Of a DNA stretch of 64,000 nucleotides, positions 15,605 to 25,800 are shown piece by piece; position 1 is the stretch's first letter; each line of letters opens with the position of its first letter. Below the pieces are notes generated by a model. The model was not told where the DNA came from, ran no database searches, and saw only the letters and a list, made by a program, of their open reading frames with translations. The DNA lies in contig JAFVGK010000152.1 in assembly GCA_017475035.1 (NCBI GenBank), positions 62,001 to 126,000 on the forward strand. The letters are read 5' to 3'. The position numbers and the translations under genes were made by a program. The stretch is from Blautia sp. (GTDB lineage: Bacteria > Bacillota > Clostridia > Lachnospirales > Lachnospiraceae).

Positions 15605-17072
15605 CACATGGTGCCGCTTCCGTCAGTCTGACGATTTCCGCTCCGCACAGCTGAGCTTCCATGATACTGTGTGTAGCCATAATTACGGTTCTTCCGTTCT
15701 GCATTCTTCTCAGATATTCCGCTGCCTTTTTTACATTTTCTTCATCCAGCCCCTTAAAAGGTTCATCCAGAAGGAGCAGGTCTGCCGGACAGAGCAAAGC
15801 CCGCAGAAGGCTGACGCGCCGTTTCATGCCTCCGGAAAAGGCAGCTATGGGTTCTTTGGCCTGCGCGGAGTCGATTCCAAGCTTTTCCAGAGCCTCTGAC
15901 ACCTGGCCGTCGCTGTACCCCGGGCAGGCAAAATGGATGTTGTCCATGGCGCTCAGATGCTCCAGAAGCCTTTCCTCCTGAAATTGAAACGCTGTTTTTC
16001 TATGGTTTTCCCAGATCAGGTTTCCACCGTCCGGCTGTTCCAGCTCCGCAATCAGGCGAAGCAAGGTCGTCTTCCCTGCGCCGGACGCACCCATGAGAGC
16101 ATATATTTTTCCCGGCGCAAAGGATAAAGAAACAGAGGAAAATACCTCCCGTCCTTCAAAGCCTTTTGTCATCTCCCGCACGGCAAGAGAACTGCCGGTC
16201 ATCCCACGCGCGCCTGTGCCGTCCCCGTCTTTTTTACCGCGCAGCTTTCCCTTGCATCCCGCTCTTTTTTCCCATGCCGGAAGCTTTCTTGTCCTTCCTT
16301 CCAGAAGACGCAGGAGAAAAACCCAAAGCTTCTCTGTGGCAAAGCTTGCCATCAGGATGACGCAGGTCCAGGCAAAAAGATCCGCCGTCGCCAGATAAAC
16401 CTTTGCCTGCTGCAGCCTCTCGCCAATGGAGCCGGCCGGCATCCCGATTACCTCCGCCGCAATCCCCGACTTCCAGCTGAAGCTTAAAGCCAGCTTCGAA
16501 GCCGCGCTAAAGGGAGCCAGAAGCTGAGGTACCGTCAGATAAAACCATTTCTTCAGGCCCCGGACTTCAAAAACGCCCGCCATTTCTTCCAGGAACGGAT
16601 CCCTTTGCCGGAGAGCCATCTGCATCTGAATACAGACCAGGGGCATTGCCATCAGAAAAGAGATCAGCTGCGTCAGATAACGCGAGGAAACCAGAATCAG
16701 GGCAAGAATAATAAAAGAAGCAACCGGAATCGTACGCATCATTTGAAGCACAGGCATCAGAAAGGCGTCCAAAAACCGCCGCCGGACAGTCAGATGTGCC
16801 AGCAAAAGCCCGCAGACTACCGCTGGACAAAAACCTGTAAGAATACGCCCCGTCGTACAGGCCAGCGCTTTCCAGAAGGAAGGACGTACCAGAAGCTCCA
16901 AAAGCTTTCGGAAGGTCGCAAGAGGAGAAGCAAAAAAGATACCGTATCCGATCCGCTCGCTGCAGATCTGCCAGACGACAAGCCAGAACGCCAGTATCCC
17001 GATCCGCAGCATCATTTCAGAAAAGCGGCCGGAGAAATTTCCGGCCGCTTTTCCTTTTAAAAACCGAAGCAT
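15594..17072 (-). CDS. Fused ABC permease-ATPase (SsuCB/ThiXZ-like)
   Basis: This 492-residue protein joins two normally separate subunits. Residues 1-260 are a binding-protein-dependent permease with about 6 helices and the EAA-like loop EMAGVFEVRGLKKWFYLTVP. After a basic linker (260-290), residues 290-480 form an ABC ATPase: Walker A GASGAGKTT, signature AFSGGMKRRVSLLRAL and Walker B LLLLDEPFKGLD. The family imports nitrate, sulfonates, taurine or thiamine precursors with a separate binding protein, here the next gene upstream (15-base gap). Homodimerisation would give a complete transporter. The terminal codons GED and the stop come from element A copy 5, so the native C-terminus may have been altered. 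Confidence 0.85.
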   Translation of the reverse strand: MLRFLKGKAAGNFSGRFSEMMLRIGILAFWLVVWQICSERIGYGIFFASPLATFRKLLELLVRPSFWKALACTTGRILTGFCPAVVCGLLLAHLTVRRRFLDAFLMPVLQMMRTIPVASFIILALILVSSRYLTQLISFLMAMPLVCIQMQMALRQRDPFLEEMAGVFEVRGLKKWFYLTVPQLLAPFSAASKLALSFSWKSGIAAEVIGMPAGSIGERLQQAKVYLATADLFAWTCVILMASFATEKLWVFLLRLLEGRTRKLPAWEKRAGCKGKLRGKKDGDGTGARGMTGSSLAVREMTKGFEGREVFSSVSLSFAPGKIYALMGASGAGKTTLLRLIAELEQPDGGNLIWENHRKTAFQFQEERLLEHLSAMDNIHFACPGYSDGQVSEALEKLGIDSAQAKEPIAAFSGGMKRRVSLLRALLCPADLLLLDEPFKGLDEENVKKAAEYLRRMQNGRTVIMATHSIMEAQLCGAEIVRLTEAAPCGED

Positions 17073-17087
17073 AAAAAACTACCTCTG

Positions 17088-18074
17088 TTATTCCGCGCCA
17101 TAATAGAAATCATCCCCCGGAAGAGCATTGCCTACCGCCGCGGGATTCTGCTCAAACAGAACCTCCAGATAGCCGGAAAGCTTCTCTTTCATCTCCTGTC
17201 CGGAAACGAAAGTAATGTTGCAGGCAGGCAGAGCCTTCTTTGCGACTTCCTCGGGAACGATATCATAAGCCCCTGTCATAGCCGCCGCTTCGTCCATATT
17301 CTCATTTACAAAGGAAACGGAAGCCTCATAATTGCGAAGGAAAGCCTCAACCTCATCCGGATGCTCCTGTGCATAAGCGGTACGCACAACCGTAACGCCC
17401 GTAATCAGGCCGGAAGCCGTCTCGGCGTCCGCCTGCAGCTTATCCCACTCTTCGGTGAGATCCAGCAGGACCTTGATCTGGTCATTCTTCATCTGCGCCG
17501 TCGTCACAAAGGGCTGGGGAAGAAGGGCGATCCCCTCCGGATCTGCCAGGAGAGCTGCCAGGCATTCCGAATGCTCGCTCTTCCATTCAATCGTCACATC
17601 CGTCTCCGGATCAATCCCGTTTTCGCGGAGAATATAGGAAAGCGCATACTCCGGAGTCGCGCCTTTTCCGGACGCGTAAATGGTTTTTCCCTTCAGATCC
17701 TCTGCCGAAGCCACGCCGTCGCCGGTACCGACAATATAAAGAACTCCAAGCGTATTGATTGCCAGAACCTTTACGCCTCCCTCGGTATTGTTGTACAGAA
17801 CACTGGCGAGATTTGCCGGAAGCGCCGCAATATCCGTATTTCCCTGGACAACCTCCGGGGTAACAAGATCAATTGCCGCCGCAATGTTAAAGGAATATTC
17901 TCCCTCTTCCAGCACTCCCTTATCCGAATCATCCATCAGCTTTACCAGTCCCATGGCTGTCGGTCCCTTCAGGGCCGTAACGCGGGTCTCCTCGGCCATC
18001 GCTGTCACTGCCCCTGCACTGAGAACGGAAAAAGTCAAAGCCATTGCCAGAACACGTTTCACAATATTTTTCAT
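17088..18074 (-). CDS. ABC importer substrate-binding protein (SsuA/ThiY/NMT1-like)
   Basis: This 328-residue exported protein has a signal peptide ending AVTAMAEE with no lipobox cysteine. The mature region has GPTAMGLVKLMDD, NTDIAALPANLASVLYN, KTIYASGKGATPEYAL and ALLPQPFVTTAQ, a layout like type II binding proteins for sulfonates, nitrate or pyrimidine thiamine precursors. It is the first gene of a two-gene importer operon. I used the ATG (MKNIVKRV) with AAAGGAG upstream. The substrate is unresolved. Confidence 0.82.
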   Translation of the reverse strand: MKNIVKRVLAMALTFSVLSAGAVTAMAEETRVTALKGPTAMGLVKLMDDSDKGVLEEGEYSFNIAAAIDLVTPEVVQGNTDIAALPANLASVLYNNTEGGVKVLAINTLGVLYIVGTGDGVASAEDLKGKTIYASGKGATPEYALSYILRENGIDPETDVTIEWKSEHSECLAALLADPEGIALLPQPFVTTAQMKNDQIKVLLDLTEEWDKLQADAETASGLITGVTVVRTAYAQEHPDEVEAFLRNYEASVSFVNENMDEAAAMTGAYDIVPEEVAKKALPACNITFVSGQEMKEKLSGYLEVLFEQNPAAVGNALPGDDFYYGAE

Positions 18075-18168
18075 TATACCAGCTGCTCCTTTCAAATCTT
18101 TCCTTGCGCGCCTTCGCGCGATGATCATTCCGACCGGCTGCACCCCTGTGCGCCTCGTCGCTTAAACC
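18075..18168 (-). other. Structured leader of the importer operon (possible riboswitch)
   Basis: The roughly 95-base 5' leader is GC-rich. It holds CGACGAGGCGCAC, AGGGGTGCAGCCGGTCGG and a GCGCGAAGGCGCGC hairpin. The first two blocks loosely recall guanidine-III aptamers, and the importer type would also fit TPP control. However, the CTGAGA of TPP and the conserved 3' block of guanidine-III are not found. I leave it unclassified. Confidence 0.3.
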
Positions 18169-18174
18169 CGGTTT

Positions 18175-18203
18175 ATTTTAACACCATGTACAGGCAAACG
18201 CAA
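18175..18203 (-). promoter_or_regulatory. Promoter of the fused-ABC importer operon
   Basis: On the minus strand TTGCGT (18198-18203), a 17-base spacer and TAAAAT (18175-18180). Confidence 0.6.
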
Positions 18204-18276
18204 GAAAAAGAACTCCGGACGCGAATTGCAGGGCGATTTTGGTGTCAAGAAATTAACAAATCCCCTGTTTCGCCTA

Positions 18277-18371
18277 TTGCTATTTTGACATTTATCAGAT
18301 ATAATAGATTAACATTTTATGTTATCAGGTAGCGTGGAGAGATGTCTAACATCTGTTAGCTAAACCTAACA
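18277..18371 (+). promoter_or_regulatory. Hydrogenase promoter with operator array (Rex-like)
   Basis: The promoter is TTGCTA (18277-18282), a 17-base spacer, then TATAAT (18300-18305). Three inverted repeats follow: TAACATTTTATGTTA (18310-18324, at the start site), CTAACA-TC-TGTTAG (18346-18359) and TGTTAG-CTAAAC-CTAACA (18354-18371). The half-sites resemble those of the NADH-sensing repressor Rex (TTGTTAA type), which would suit a NAD-linked hydrogenase. The regulator identity is inference. Confidence 0.65.
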
Positions 18372-18509
18372 TTCTGTGTATCATGTCAACCTTTCCACTG
18401 AGCATTCAGGCAAACATGCTCATCTATCGGAAACTCAACGCTTACCTCATGCTCAAACGCAGCCGCTCCGGTACTGCGTTTTATTTAAGGAAGGAGGATT
18501 TTCACTCTT

Positions 18510-19019
18510 ATGGGCAAATTAAATGAAGCTGCTGAACGTCAGATTCGTGAAATCTGTCAGCGCCACAAGGATGACAACACCCCATTGATGATGATCTTGA
18601 GCGATATTCAGAATGAATATGGCTACATCCCGCTGGAAGTACAGGAGGTCGTTTCCCAGGAAACCGGCATCTCTGTCGCTGAGATTTATGGTGTCGTCAC
18701 CTTCTACTCTTTCTTCTCCCTTACTCCAAAGGGAAAATACGTCATTGGCTGCTGCCTTGGTACCGCCTGCTATGTTAAGGGCGGACAGCAGGTTATTGAC
18801 AAATTCTCGGAGCTTCTGCATATCGAGCCAGGCCAGACATCGGAAGACGGATTGTTCACTTTGGACGCCCTCCGCTGCATCGGCGCCTGTGGTATTGCTC
18901 CTGCCGTCACAATCAACGGTACCGTCTATCCTAAGGTAACCGCCTCCCAGGTAAATGAAATCGTTGCCAAGTACCTGCTCGCAGAGGAGAAGTTGAAGAA
19001 AGAAGGTGTTCCTGCATGA
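18510..19019 (+). CDS. hydC: Electron-bifurcating hydrogenase, NuoE-like [2Fe-2S] subunit
   Basis: This 169-residue thioredoxin-like ferredoxin of the NuoE/24-kDa family has an N-terminal helical region (AERQIREICQRH) and IPLEVQEVVSQETGIS. The [2Fe-2S] ligands are CCLGTAC and RCIGACG. In trimeric HydABC enzymes this subunit passes electrons between the flavin subunit and the hydrogenase subunit. It has AAGGAGG upstream of ATG and overlaps hydB by 4 bases (ATGA). The 5' leader from the predicted start site is about 195 bases. Confidence 0.93.
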   Translation: MGKLNEAAERQIREICQRHKDDNTPLMMILSDIQNEYGYIPLEVQEVVSQETGISVAEIYGVVTFYSFFSLTPKGKYVIGCCLGTACYVKGGQQVIDKFSELLHIEPGQTSEDGLFTLDALRCIGACGIAPAVTINGTVYPKVTASQVNEIVAKYLLAEEKLKKEGVPA

Positions 19020-20899
19020 TCAAGACAGTAGAACAGCTCAACGAACGTATTAATGAGTGTACACAGAATTTTGATGCCAAGCTTGCCGGCCAGGACGGAA
19101 AACGCCATATCGTGCTTTGCGGCGGTACCGGCTGTCTCTCCAACCATTCCCATGAGATCCGCGAGCGTTTTGAGGAAGTCCTTGTGGAAAAAGGCGCCGA
19201 CAGCAAGGCGACTGTCAACCAGGTTGGCTGCTTCGGCTTCTGCTCTCAGGGACCGTTTGTAAAAATCTATCCGGAGGATACTCTCTATCGTCTGGTTCAG
19301 ATTGAAGATGTGGAAGAGATCGTTGAGAAAGATATCCTCGGCGGCCAGATCGTAGAGCGTCTGCTCTATGAGGATCCTGCGACAGGCGAAAAGGTCAGCA
19401 AGCAGGATGAAATCAACTTCTATAAGAAACAGCGCCGTGTCGCTCTGCACGGCTGCGGCGTCATCGATCCGGAAAACATCCAGGAAGCTCTCGGCTTCGG
19501 CGCTTTCCAGGGTCTGAAGCGCGCCTTGTCCATGTCCTCCCAGGAAGTCATTGACGAAGTTCTCGCCTCCGGTCTTCGCGGCCGCGGCGGCGCCGGCTTC
19601 CCCACCGGACGTAAATGGCAGTTCGCTTACAATTCTGTCAGCGAAGAAAAATATGTCGTCTGTAACGGTGACGAGGGCGACCCCGGCGCATTTATGGACC
19701 GTAGTATCCTCGAGGGAAATCCGCTCGCAGTCATCGAAGGCATGGTCATTGCCGGCTACGCCATCGGCGCACAGAACGGTTATTTCTATGTCCGTGCCGA
19801 GTACCCGATCGCCGTCAACAGACTCCGTATCGCCATCAGGCAGGCGCGTGAGATCGGCCTTCTGGGCGAGCATATTCTGGGAACAGATTTCAGCTTTGAC
19901 TGCCACCTCCGCCTTGGCGCCGGTGCCTTCGTCTGCGGCGAAGAAACAGCCCTGTTGAATTCTATCGAAGGCAAGCGCGGCATGCCTCGTCCGAGACCGC
20001 CGTTCCCGGCAGTTAAGGGTCTTTGGGGCAAACCCACCATTATCAACAACGTTGAGACTCTCGCATGCGTACCTTATGTCCTCAGGGAAGGCGCTGTCGA
20101 GTTCGCTAAAGTCGGTACCGAAAAGTCTAAAGGTACGAAGGTATTTGCTCTCGGCGGCAAGGTCAACAATGTCGGTCTTGTAGAGGTTCCCATGGGCACC
20201 ACGCTCCGCGAGCTGATCTATGACATCGGCGGCGGCATCCCGAACGGCAAGAAGTTCAAAGCCATCCAGACCGGCGGACCTTCCGGCGGCTGTCTGACAG
20301 AAGAGTTCCTTGATGAGCCGATCGACTTCGACAACCTTGTTGCCAAAGGATCCATGATGGGTTCCGGCGGAGCCATCGTTATGGACGAAGACAACTGTAT
20401 GGTCGACGTTGCCAAGTTCTACATGGGCTTTATCTGTGATGAGTCCTGCGGCAAGTGCTCACCCTGCCGTATCGGTACCATGCGTATGCTGGAAATCCTT
20501 ACCCGCATCACCGAAGGCAGAGGCACCATGGAGGATCTGGACGAACTGGAAACTCTCAGCGATACCGTAAAGACAAACTCCCTGTGCGCATTAGGTCAGA
20601 CAGCGGCAAACCCTGTCAATTCTACCCTGACGCATTTCAAGGATGAATACCTTGCACATATCGTGGACAAGAAATGTCCTGCTCACGTATGTAAGAAGCT
20701 TATGGAATACTATATCGATCCCGACAAGTGTATCGGCTGCGGCAAGTGCCGTAGAGGATGTCCGGTGGATTGTATCCATCCGACGGATTATATCGCCCCG
20801 GGTCACAAGCTTGTTTCGTTGAAGATCGATTCGACACAATGCGTCAAGTGCGGCTCCTGTATTACTGTATGCCGGATGGATGCCATCGAAAAGAAATAA
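19016..20899 (+). CDS. hydB: Electron-bifurcating hydrogenase, NuoF-like flavin subunit
   Basis: In this 627-residue protein an N-terminal [2Fe-2S] thioredoxin-like domain (residues 25-115, CGGTGC and VGCFGFC) precedes the FMN/NAD(H) domain (GRGGAGFPTGRKW, then CNGDEGDPGAFMD). The NuoF [4Fe-4S] motif ESCGKCSPCRIG follows. A C-terminal pair of [4Fe-4S] clusters is given by CIGCGKCRRGCP and CVKCGSCITVC. The layout is that of HydB in group A3 bifurcating [FeFe]-hydrogenases, which couple NADH and reduced ferredoxin to H2. It is cytosolic and works with the flanking subunits. Confidence 0.95.
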   Translation: MIKTVEQLNERINECTQNFDAKLAGQDGKRHIVLCGGTGCLSNHSHEIRERFEEVLVEKGADSKATVNQVGCFGFCSQGPFVKIYPEDTLYRLVQIEDVEEIVEKDILGGQIVERLLYEDPATGEKVSKQDEINFYKKQRRVALHGCGVIDPENIQEALGFGAFQGLKRALSMSSQEVIDEVLASGLRGRGGAGFPTGRKWQFAYNSVSEEKYVVCNGDEGDPGAFMDRSILEGNPLAVIEGMVIAGYAIGAQNGYFYVRAEYPIAVNRLRIAIRQAREIGLLGEHILGTDFSFDCHLRLGAGAFVCGEETALLNSIEGKRGMPRPRPPFPAVKGLWGKPTIINNVETLACVPYVLREGAVEFAKVGTEKSKGTKVFALGGKVNNVGLVEVPMGTTLRELIYDIGGGIPNGKKFKAIQTGGPSGGCLTEEFLDEPIDFDNLVAKGSMMGSGGAIVMDEDNCMVDVAKFYMGFICDESCGKCSPCRIGTMRMLEILTRITEGRGTMEDLDELETLSDTVKTNSLCALGQTAANPVNSTLTHFKDEYLAHIVDKKCPAHVCKKLMEYYIDPDKCIGCGKCRRGCPVDCIHPTDYIAPGHKLVSLKIDSTQCVKCGSCITVCRMDAIEKK

Positions 20900-20915
20900 G
20901 CGAGGAGGGTTAGAT

Positions 20916-22688
20916 ATGTCAGTCGTAAACATTAAAATCGAAGGGATTTCCTATCAGGTGGAAGCTGGATTGACCATCCTCGAAGCCGCAAAAGCATGCG
21001 GATATGAGATTCCTTCTCTGTGCGCGTTTAATCACGGCGAATGCAACCAGGGTTCCTGCCGTGTCTGCCTTGTCGAGGCAACCGGTGCCAGAGGCCTGGT
21101 AGCCAGCTGCGTATATCCCGTTGCCGAAGGCATGGAGATCCGCATCAATACGCCAAAAGCTGTTGAAGCCCGCCGCCGCAGCGTAGAGCTTCTCCTTTCC
21201 AATCATAATCAGAATTGCCAGCAGTGTGACAAGAACGGCCACTGCGAGCTTCTCCATGTCGCCCAGCTCGTCGGCGCAAGGGAAGGCGCTTATGTCGGAA
21301 GCCACTCCGAGACCTTTATCGACCAGCTGGCTCCCGGCCTTGTCCGTGATACCTCCAAGTGTATTCTTTGCGGACGCTGCATCGCAAGATGTACCAACGC
21401 TCACGGACTTGGCATCCTTGGCTTTGAGAACAGAGGTTTCAACACCATCGTTTCTCCTGCCGAGAACCGCAGCTTTGCGAATTCACCCTGTATCCAGTGC
21501 GGTCAGTGCGTCACCGTATGTCCGACAGGCGCTTTGATGGAGCATTCTGAGATCGACAAGATCGACGAAGCTTTCCGCGCCGGCAAGCATGTCATCGCGC
21601 AGGCAGCTCCTGCCGTTCGTGCCGCCCTGGGCGAAGAGTTTGGTTATCCGATCGGCACGCCGGTTACCGGCAAGATGGCAGCCGCTCTGCGCCGTCTTGG
21701 CTTTGAGCGCGTCTATGATGTCAACTTCGGCGCCGACCTTACCATCATGGAAGAGGGTACCGAGCTGCTTCATCGCCTCACAAGCAATGGCGTACTTCCG
21801 ATGATCACCTCCTGTTCACCGGGCTGGGTCAACTATGCGGAATTCAACTACAGCGATCTGCTCCCGCATCTGTCCACCTGCAAGTCCCCGCATCAGATGC
21901 AGGGCGCTATCATCAAGTCCTACTGGGCTGAAGAGCACGGGATTGATCCGAAAGACATTTTCGTTGTTTCCATCATGCCTTGTACCGCAAAGAAGTACGA
22001 GAAAGAGCGTGAGCAGGAGAAGGTCAACGGACTTCCGGATGTCGATGCCGTCCTTACCACCAGAGAGCTTGCACGTCTCATCCGCCGCAGCGGTATGCTG
22101 TTCAGGAAGCTTCCGGATGAAGACTGGGATCAGGATATCATGGGCGATTACTCCGGCGCAGGCGTCATCTTCGGCGTCACCGGCGGCGTAATGGAGGCTG
22201 CCCTTCGTACCGTATACTTCAAGCTGACCGGCAAGGAAAAACAGGACATCGTCTTCACAGAGGTCAGAGGCCATGACGCCGGTATCCGCGAGGCTTCTCT
22301 TGATATTAACGGCACAGTCGTTAATGTGGCCATCGCTTCCGGCATGCGTTCCGCAAAGGTTCTGCTCGATGAAATCCGTGAAGGAAAGAGCAAATATCAC
22401 TTCATCGAGATCATGGGCTGCCCGGGCGGCTGCATCAACGGCGGCGGCCAGCCATATGTCCGTCCTGTCTTCCTTCCGAATGAGGATGATGACATCCTTG
22501 ACACCTACAAGGAAAAGAGAGCAAACGCTCTGTACAGCGAAGATGAGCGCCAGGTGATCCGCCAGTCCCATAACAACCCGCAGATCATCTCCCTCTATGA
22601 GAAGTTCCTGGCTTCCCCGAACTCTCATATGGCTCACGAGCTGCTGCATACCTCCTACGCAGGCAAGGAAGGCTTCCCGCAGCTGTAA
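20916..22688 (+). CDS. hydA: [FeFe]-hydrogenase catalytic subunit
   Basis: This 590-residue protein carries, in order: an N-terminal plant-type [2Fe-2S] domain (CAFNHGECNQGSCRVC), a His-ligated [4Fe-4S] motif (NCQQCDKNGHCEL), two [4Fe-4S] motifs (CILCGRCIARC, CIQCGQCVTVC), then the H-cluster motifs TSCSPGW, MPCTAKK and the EIMGCPGGCINGGGQP loop. All catalytic cysteines are present. I chose the ATG with GAGGAGGG upstream, 16 bases after the hydB stop. The maturases HydEFG are not in this window. A strong terminator follows. Confidence 0.96.
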   Translation: MSVVNIKIEGISYQVEAGLTILEAAKACGYEIPSLCAFNHGECNQGSCRVCLVEATGARGLVASCVYPVAEGMEIRINTPKAVEARRRSVELLLSNHNQNCQQCDKNGHCELLHVAQLVGAREGAYVGSHSETFIDQLAPGLVRDTSKCILCGRCIARCTNAHGLGILGFENRGFNTIVSPAENRSFANSPCIQCGQCVTVCPTGALMEHSEIDKIDEAFRAGKHVIAQAAPAVRAALGEEFGYPIGTPVTGKMAAALRRLGFERVYDVNFGADLTIMEEGTELLHRLTSNGVLPMITSCSPGWVNYAEFNYSDLLPHLSTCKSPHQMQGAIIKSYWAEEHGIDPKDIFVVSIMPCTAKKYEKEREQEKVNGLPDVDAVLTTRELARLIRRSGMLFRKLPDEDWDQDIMGDYSGAGVIFGVTGGVMEAALRTVYFKLTGKEKQDIVFTEVRGHDAGIREASLDINGTVVNVAIASGMRSAKVLLDEIREGKSKYHFIEIMGCPGGCINGGGQPYVRPVFLPNEDDDILDTYKEKRANALYSEDERQVIRQSHNNPQIISLYEKFLASPNSHMAHELLHTSYAGKEGFPQL

Positions 22689-22716
22689 AAAAGAATACTG
22701 CCATATAAAGAATATG

Positions 22717-22757
22717 AAGAGGGTCCGAAAACCAATCGGTTTTCGGACCCTCTTTTT
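22717..22757 (+). terminator. Terminator of the hydrogenase operon
   Basis: The perfect stem GAGGGTCCGAAAACC / GGTTTTCGGACCCTC with an AATC loop is followed by five T. Confidence 0.92.
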
Positions 22758-22768
22758 CACGTTGCTTT

Positions 22769-22874
22769 ATAGTATGCGCACGAATTTACTACAGACAGAT
22801 GCCGCTTACGCGTCCGTAAATCCGGCGCCGCTAATGAATCATTATGGAGGTTTTTTATTCGTTTACCATGATTC
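22769..22874 (+). repeat. Mosaic repeat family C, copy 3
   Basis: It starts TATGCGCACGAATTTACTAC and ends TTTTTATTCGTTTACCATG. It is diverged in the middle relative to copies 1 and 2 and runs into the stop codon of the histidine kinase. Confidence 0.75.
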
Positions 22875-25800
22875 AGCGAATGAATGACTCCAGCGTCTGA
22901 AACAGCAGATCCGGATCCACCGGCTTAGAAAGATGCGCATCCAGACCTGCCTGCATGCTGCGCTGCACATCCTCGTCAAAGGCATTGGCGGTAAGCGCGA
23001 TAATCGGTATTTTTTTTGCATCCTCGCGATCCATAGCCCGGATAGTGGAGGTTGCCGTCAGACCGTCCATCTCCGGCATCCGCATATCCATCAGGATGGC
23101 GTCAAAATACCCCGCGGGATTCGAAGCAAACATCTCCACGGCAATTTTCCCGTTTTCTGCTCTTTCCGTCTCCATCTCCCGCATGCTTAAAACCATCTGC
23201 ATGATTTCCGCATTCACGTCCACATCCTCTGCCAGCAGGATTCTTCTGCCCCTCAGATCTGGCTTATGCGCTTCTTTTTCCTCCAGCTTCTTTCTGAAAG
23301 CCATCTGAAATTCATCCATCACGGTAGACACGAAAAGCGGTTTCCCCACAAAGCTGTCCACTCCCGCCGAAATCGCTTCTTCCAGGATGTCATCCCAGTT
23401 ATAGGAAGTTAAAATGATAATCGCGGTATCATAACCGACAATCTCCCGGATCCTTTTCGTAGTCTCGATACCATCCAGTTCAGGCATCTTCCAGTCAACC
23501 AGGATCAGATTATAGGGTTCTCTCCTGACATGCCGTACCTGTACCATATCAATCGCCTGAATTCCTGAGAGCGCAATCTCGCACTCAATTCCGACCTGCT
23601 GCAAAACCACTTTCGCGTGTTCGCAGGCTACCGGATCATCATCAATGACCAGAACACACATCTCTTCCGGTTTGAGATCCCCGGCATTACTCTCCTTCTT
23701 CTTCCTATGATAATCCTTCAGCGTAATGGTAACAACAAACGTTGTGCCCACGCCTTTTTCACTGTCCACTTCAATCCTGCCGTTCATCAGCTCCACAATG
23801 CTCTTTGTAATCGGCATGCCAAGGCCGGTACTCCCGTATTTATTTGTACTGGAGGAATCCTCCTGGCTGAAAGCATCAAAGAGCTTTGGAATAAACTCCT
23901 TGCTCATGCCGATTCCGGTATCCCTGATCGTAAAGCGCAAGGTGGACTTCCCGTCAAATCTGGCCATTTCCTCCACAAGGAATGTCACCGAGCCGCCTTC
24001 CGGCGTAAACTTCACCGCATTCCCCAGGATATTGATCATGACCTGCCGCAGCTTCATATCATCTCCGATATAATAATCCGAGATATCTCCCTGCATGCGG
24101 CATTCATACTGAAGTCCCTTATCCCGGCACTGCCCGCTGATAATCGTATTGACCTGCTCCAGCATTTTCGAGAAAGAGAACTCTTCGCTCTTTATGACCA
24201 TACGGCCGGATTCAATTCGTGACATATCCAGGATATCATTGATAATACTTAATAAATGCTGTGCCGAAGTACCGATTTTCTCCAGATATCCCCTCGTTTT
24301 TTCCGGTACCCCCGGATCATTCAGAGCAATATTGTCCAGACCGATGATCGCGTTCATCGGTGTGCGGATTTCGTGGCTCATGTTCGACAGGAAAGCGGTT
24401 TTTGCCTTGTTTGCCATCTCAGCCGCCGTAAGCGCCTCGCTTAATGTCTGGCTTTGCTGCATGGTCTTTCTGGTTTCCGCATCCACATCCGTGAAGCACG
24501 CTCCTACGGCGTGTACTGCCTCCTCTGAGTCGCTTTCTTCCCGGTTTCCGTGCCAGACGCCGGCAAAACGCAGCATCTCATAGGATTCTCTGCCATTCTG
24601 ATTGACCAGGTAACGGTAAGAAGCAACCGGCCCTTCCGCCAATGCCGCCTGTATGGCAGACGGTTCAATAAACCGTAAAAACTCTTCACGATATTGCTCC
24701 ACCACATATTTTTGCGCATAGTCGGCAAAAATCTCATGGAAGGCAAATCTCTCGCCCTCCTTCAGTCCCTTCTCCAGGTCCTGATACGCCTGATAGCAGA
24801 CTCCTTCATCCTTATCAAGGTCAATGTAGTAAACACTCAGGTAATCCGCGGAAAGCGCTGTAATCATCCGTTCCTGCTGCGCCCGCTGCTTTTCCTGTTC
24901 CAGCAGCTTCTCCTGCAGGGAAAGGCGCCTTTCCAATTCACGCTGACGTATACGGCTCTCTGCCTCAGAGGTTTCCTTTTCCAGCGCCAGCGCCGCATTC
25001 TTTCTTGTCTGGATCATAATGAGTCCAAACAGAATAAAAAGAATCAAAGCAATGATTCCGGTCTGAATCAGGCTTCTCCGGATAATGCCGGCAGATATGG
25101 AGCTGATCTGTTCACTGATCAGGCTCTCACGGATCAGATAAGTAAGAAGCCATTCTGTTCCCTCTACCGGTTTGTAGTACAATGTTTCCCGGATATCATT
25201 ATAAACAAAGGAAACAACCCCCTCTGTGCCGGTTTTAAAATCATTCAGCACTTTTTCGTAGGAATACCCGGGTTCATATTGCGCGATTCCAAGCGCATCC
25301 AGCAGATTATCTTCGCTCGCCAGGCCTCCGAGCACGGCTTCGGTAAGAGAAATCCCTTCTCTGGTGTAGATATTACAGAAGGTCATTTTATTCTCGCTTA
25401 CCTGCAGGGATACGCCGGCCAGCATGCGGCTCATATCTATTTCCATAAAGCAGACGTTGAGCTTTTTGCCTGAAAAGGTCAACCCGTCAATTGGAACCGC
25501 TATGATCACTTTTTTTTCTTTCGTAAATAGATTCTTTACCGATATCTCCGGTTTTGCAAGATTCAGATAATCAAAGCTGTAATCATCGATATCCTGCTTC
25601 GTGCCTTGTGATGTATAGACCAGCCCGTCTGTGTCAACGAAAGCAAAGCGTTCCAGTCCATAGAGCTGCTTCATTCTTCTCTGATAAGCCTGTAAATGCG
25701 CCAGATCGCTTAAGTCATCCTCATCCATCAGACCGATCGCGGCGTAAATATTATCGATGCTCGAACGTAAATTGGAGGCTACAACCTGCTCCCGCCGTCC

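Noticed and set aside
18075..18168. TPP riboswitch before the importer operon
   Set aside because: GGGGTGC is present, but the conserved CTGAGA and the 3' pyrophosphate-binding helix are absent.
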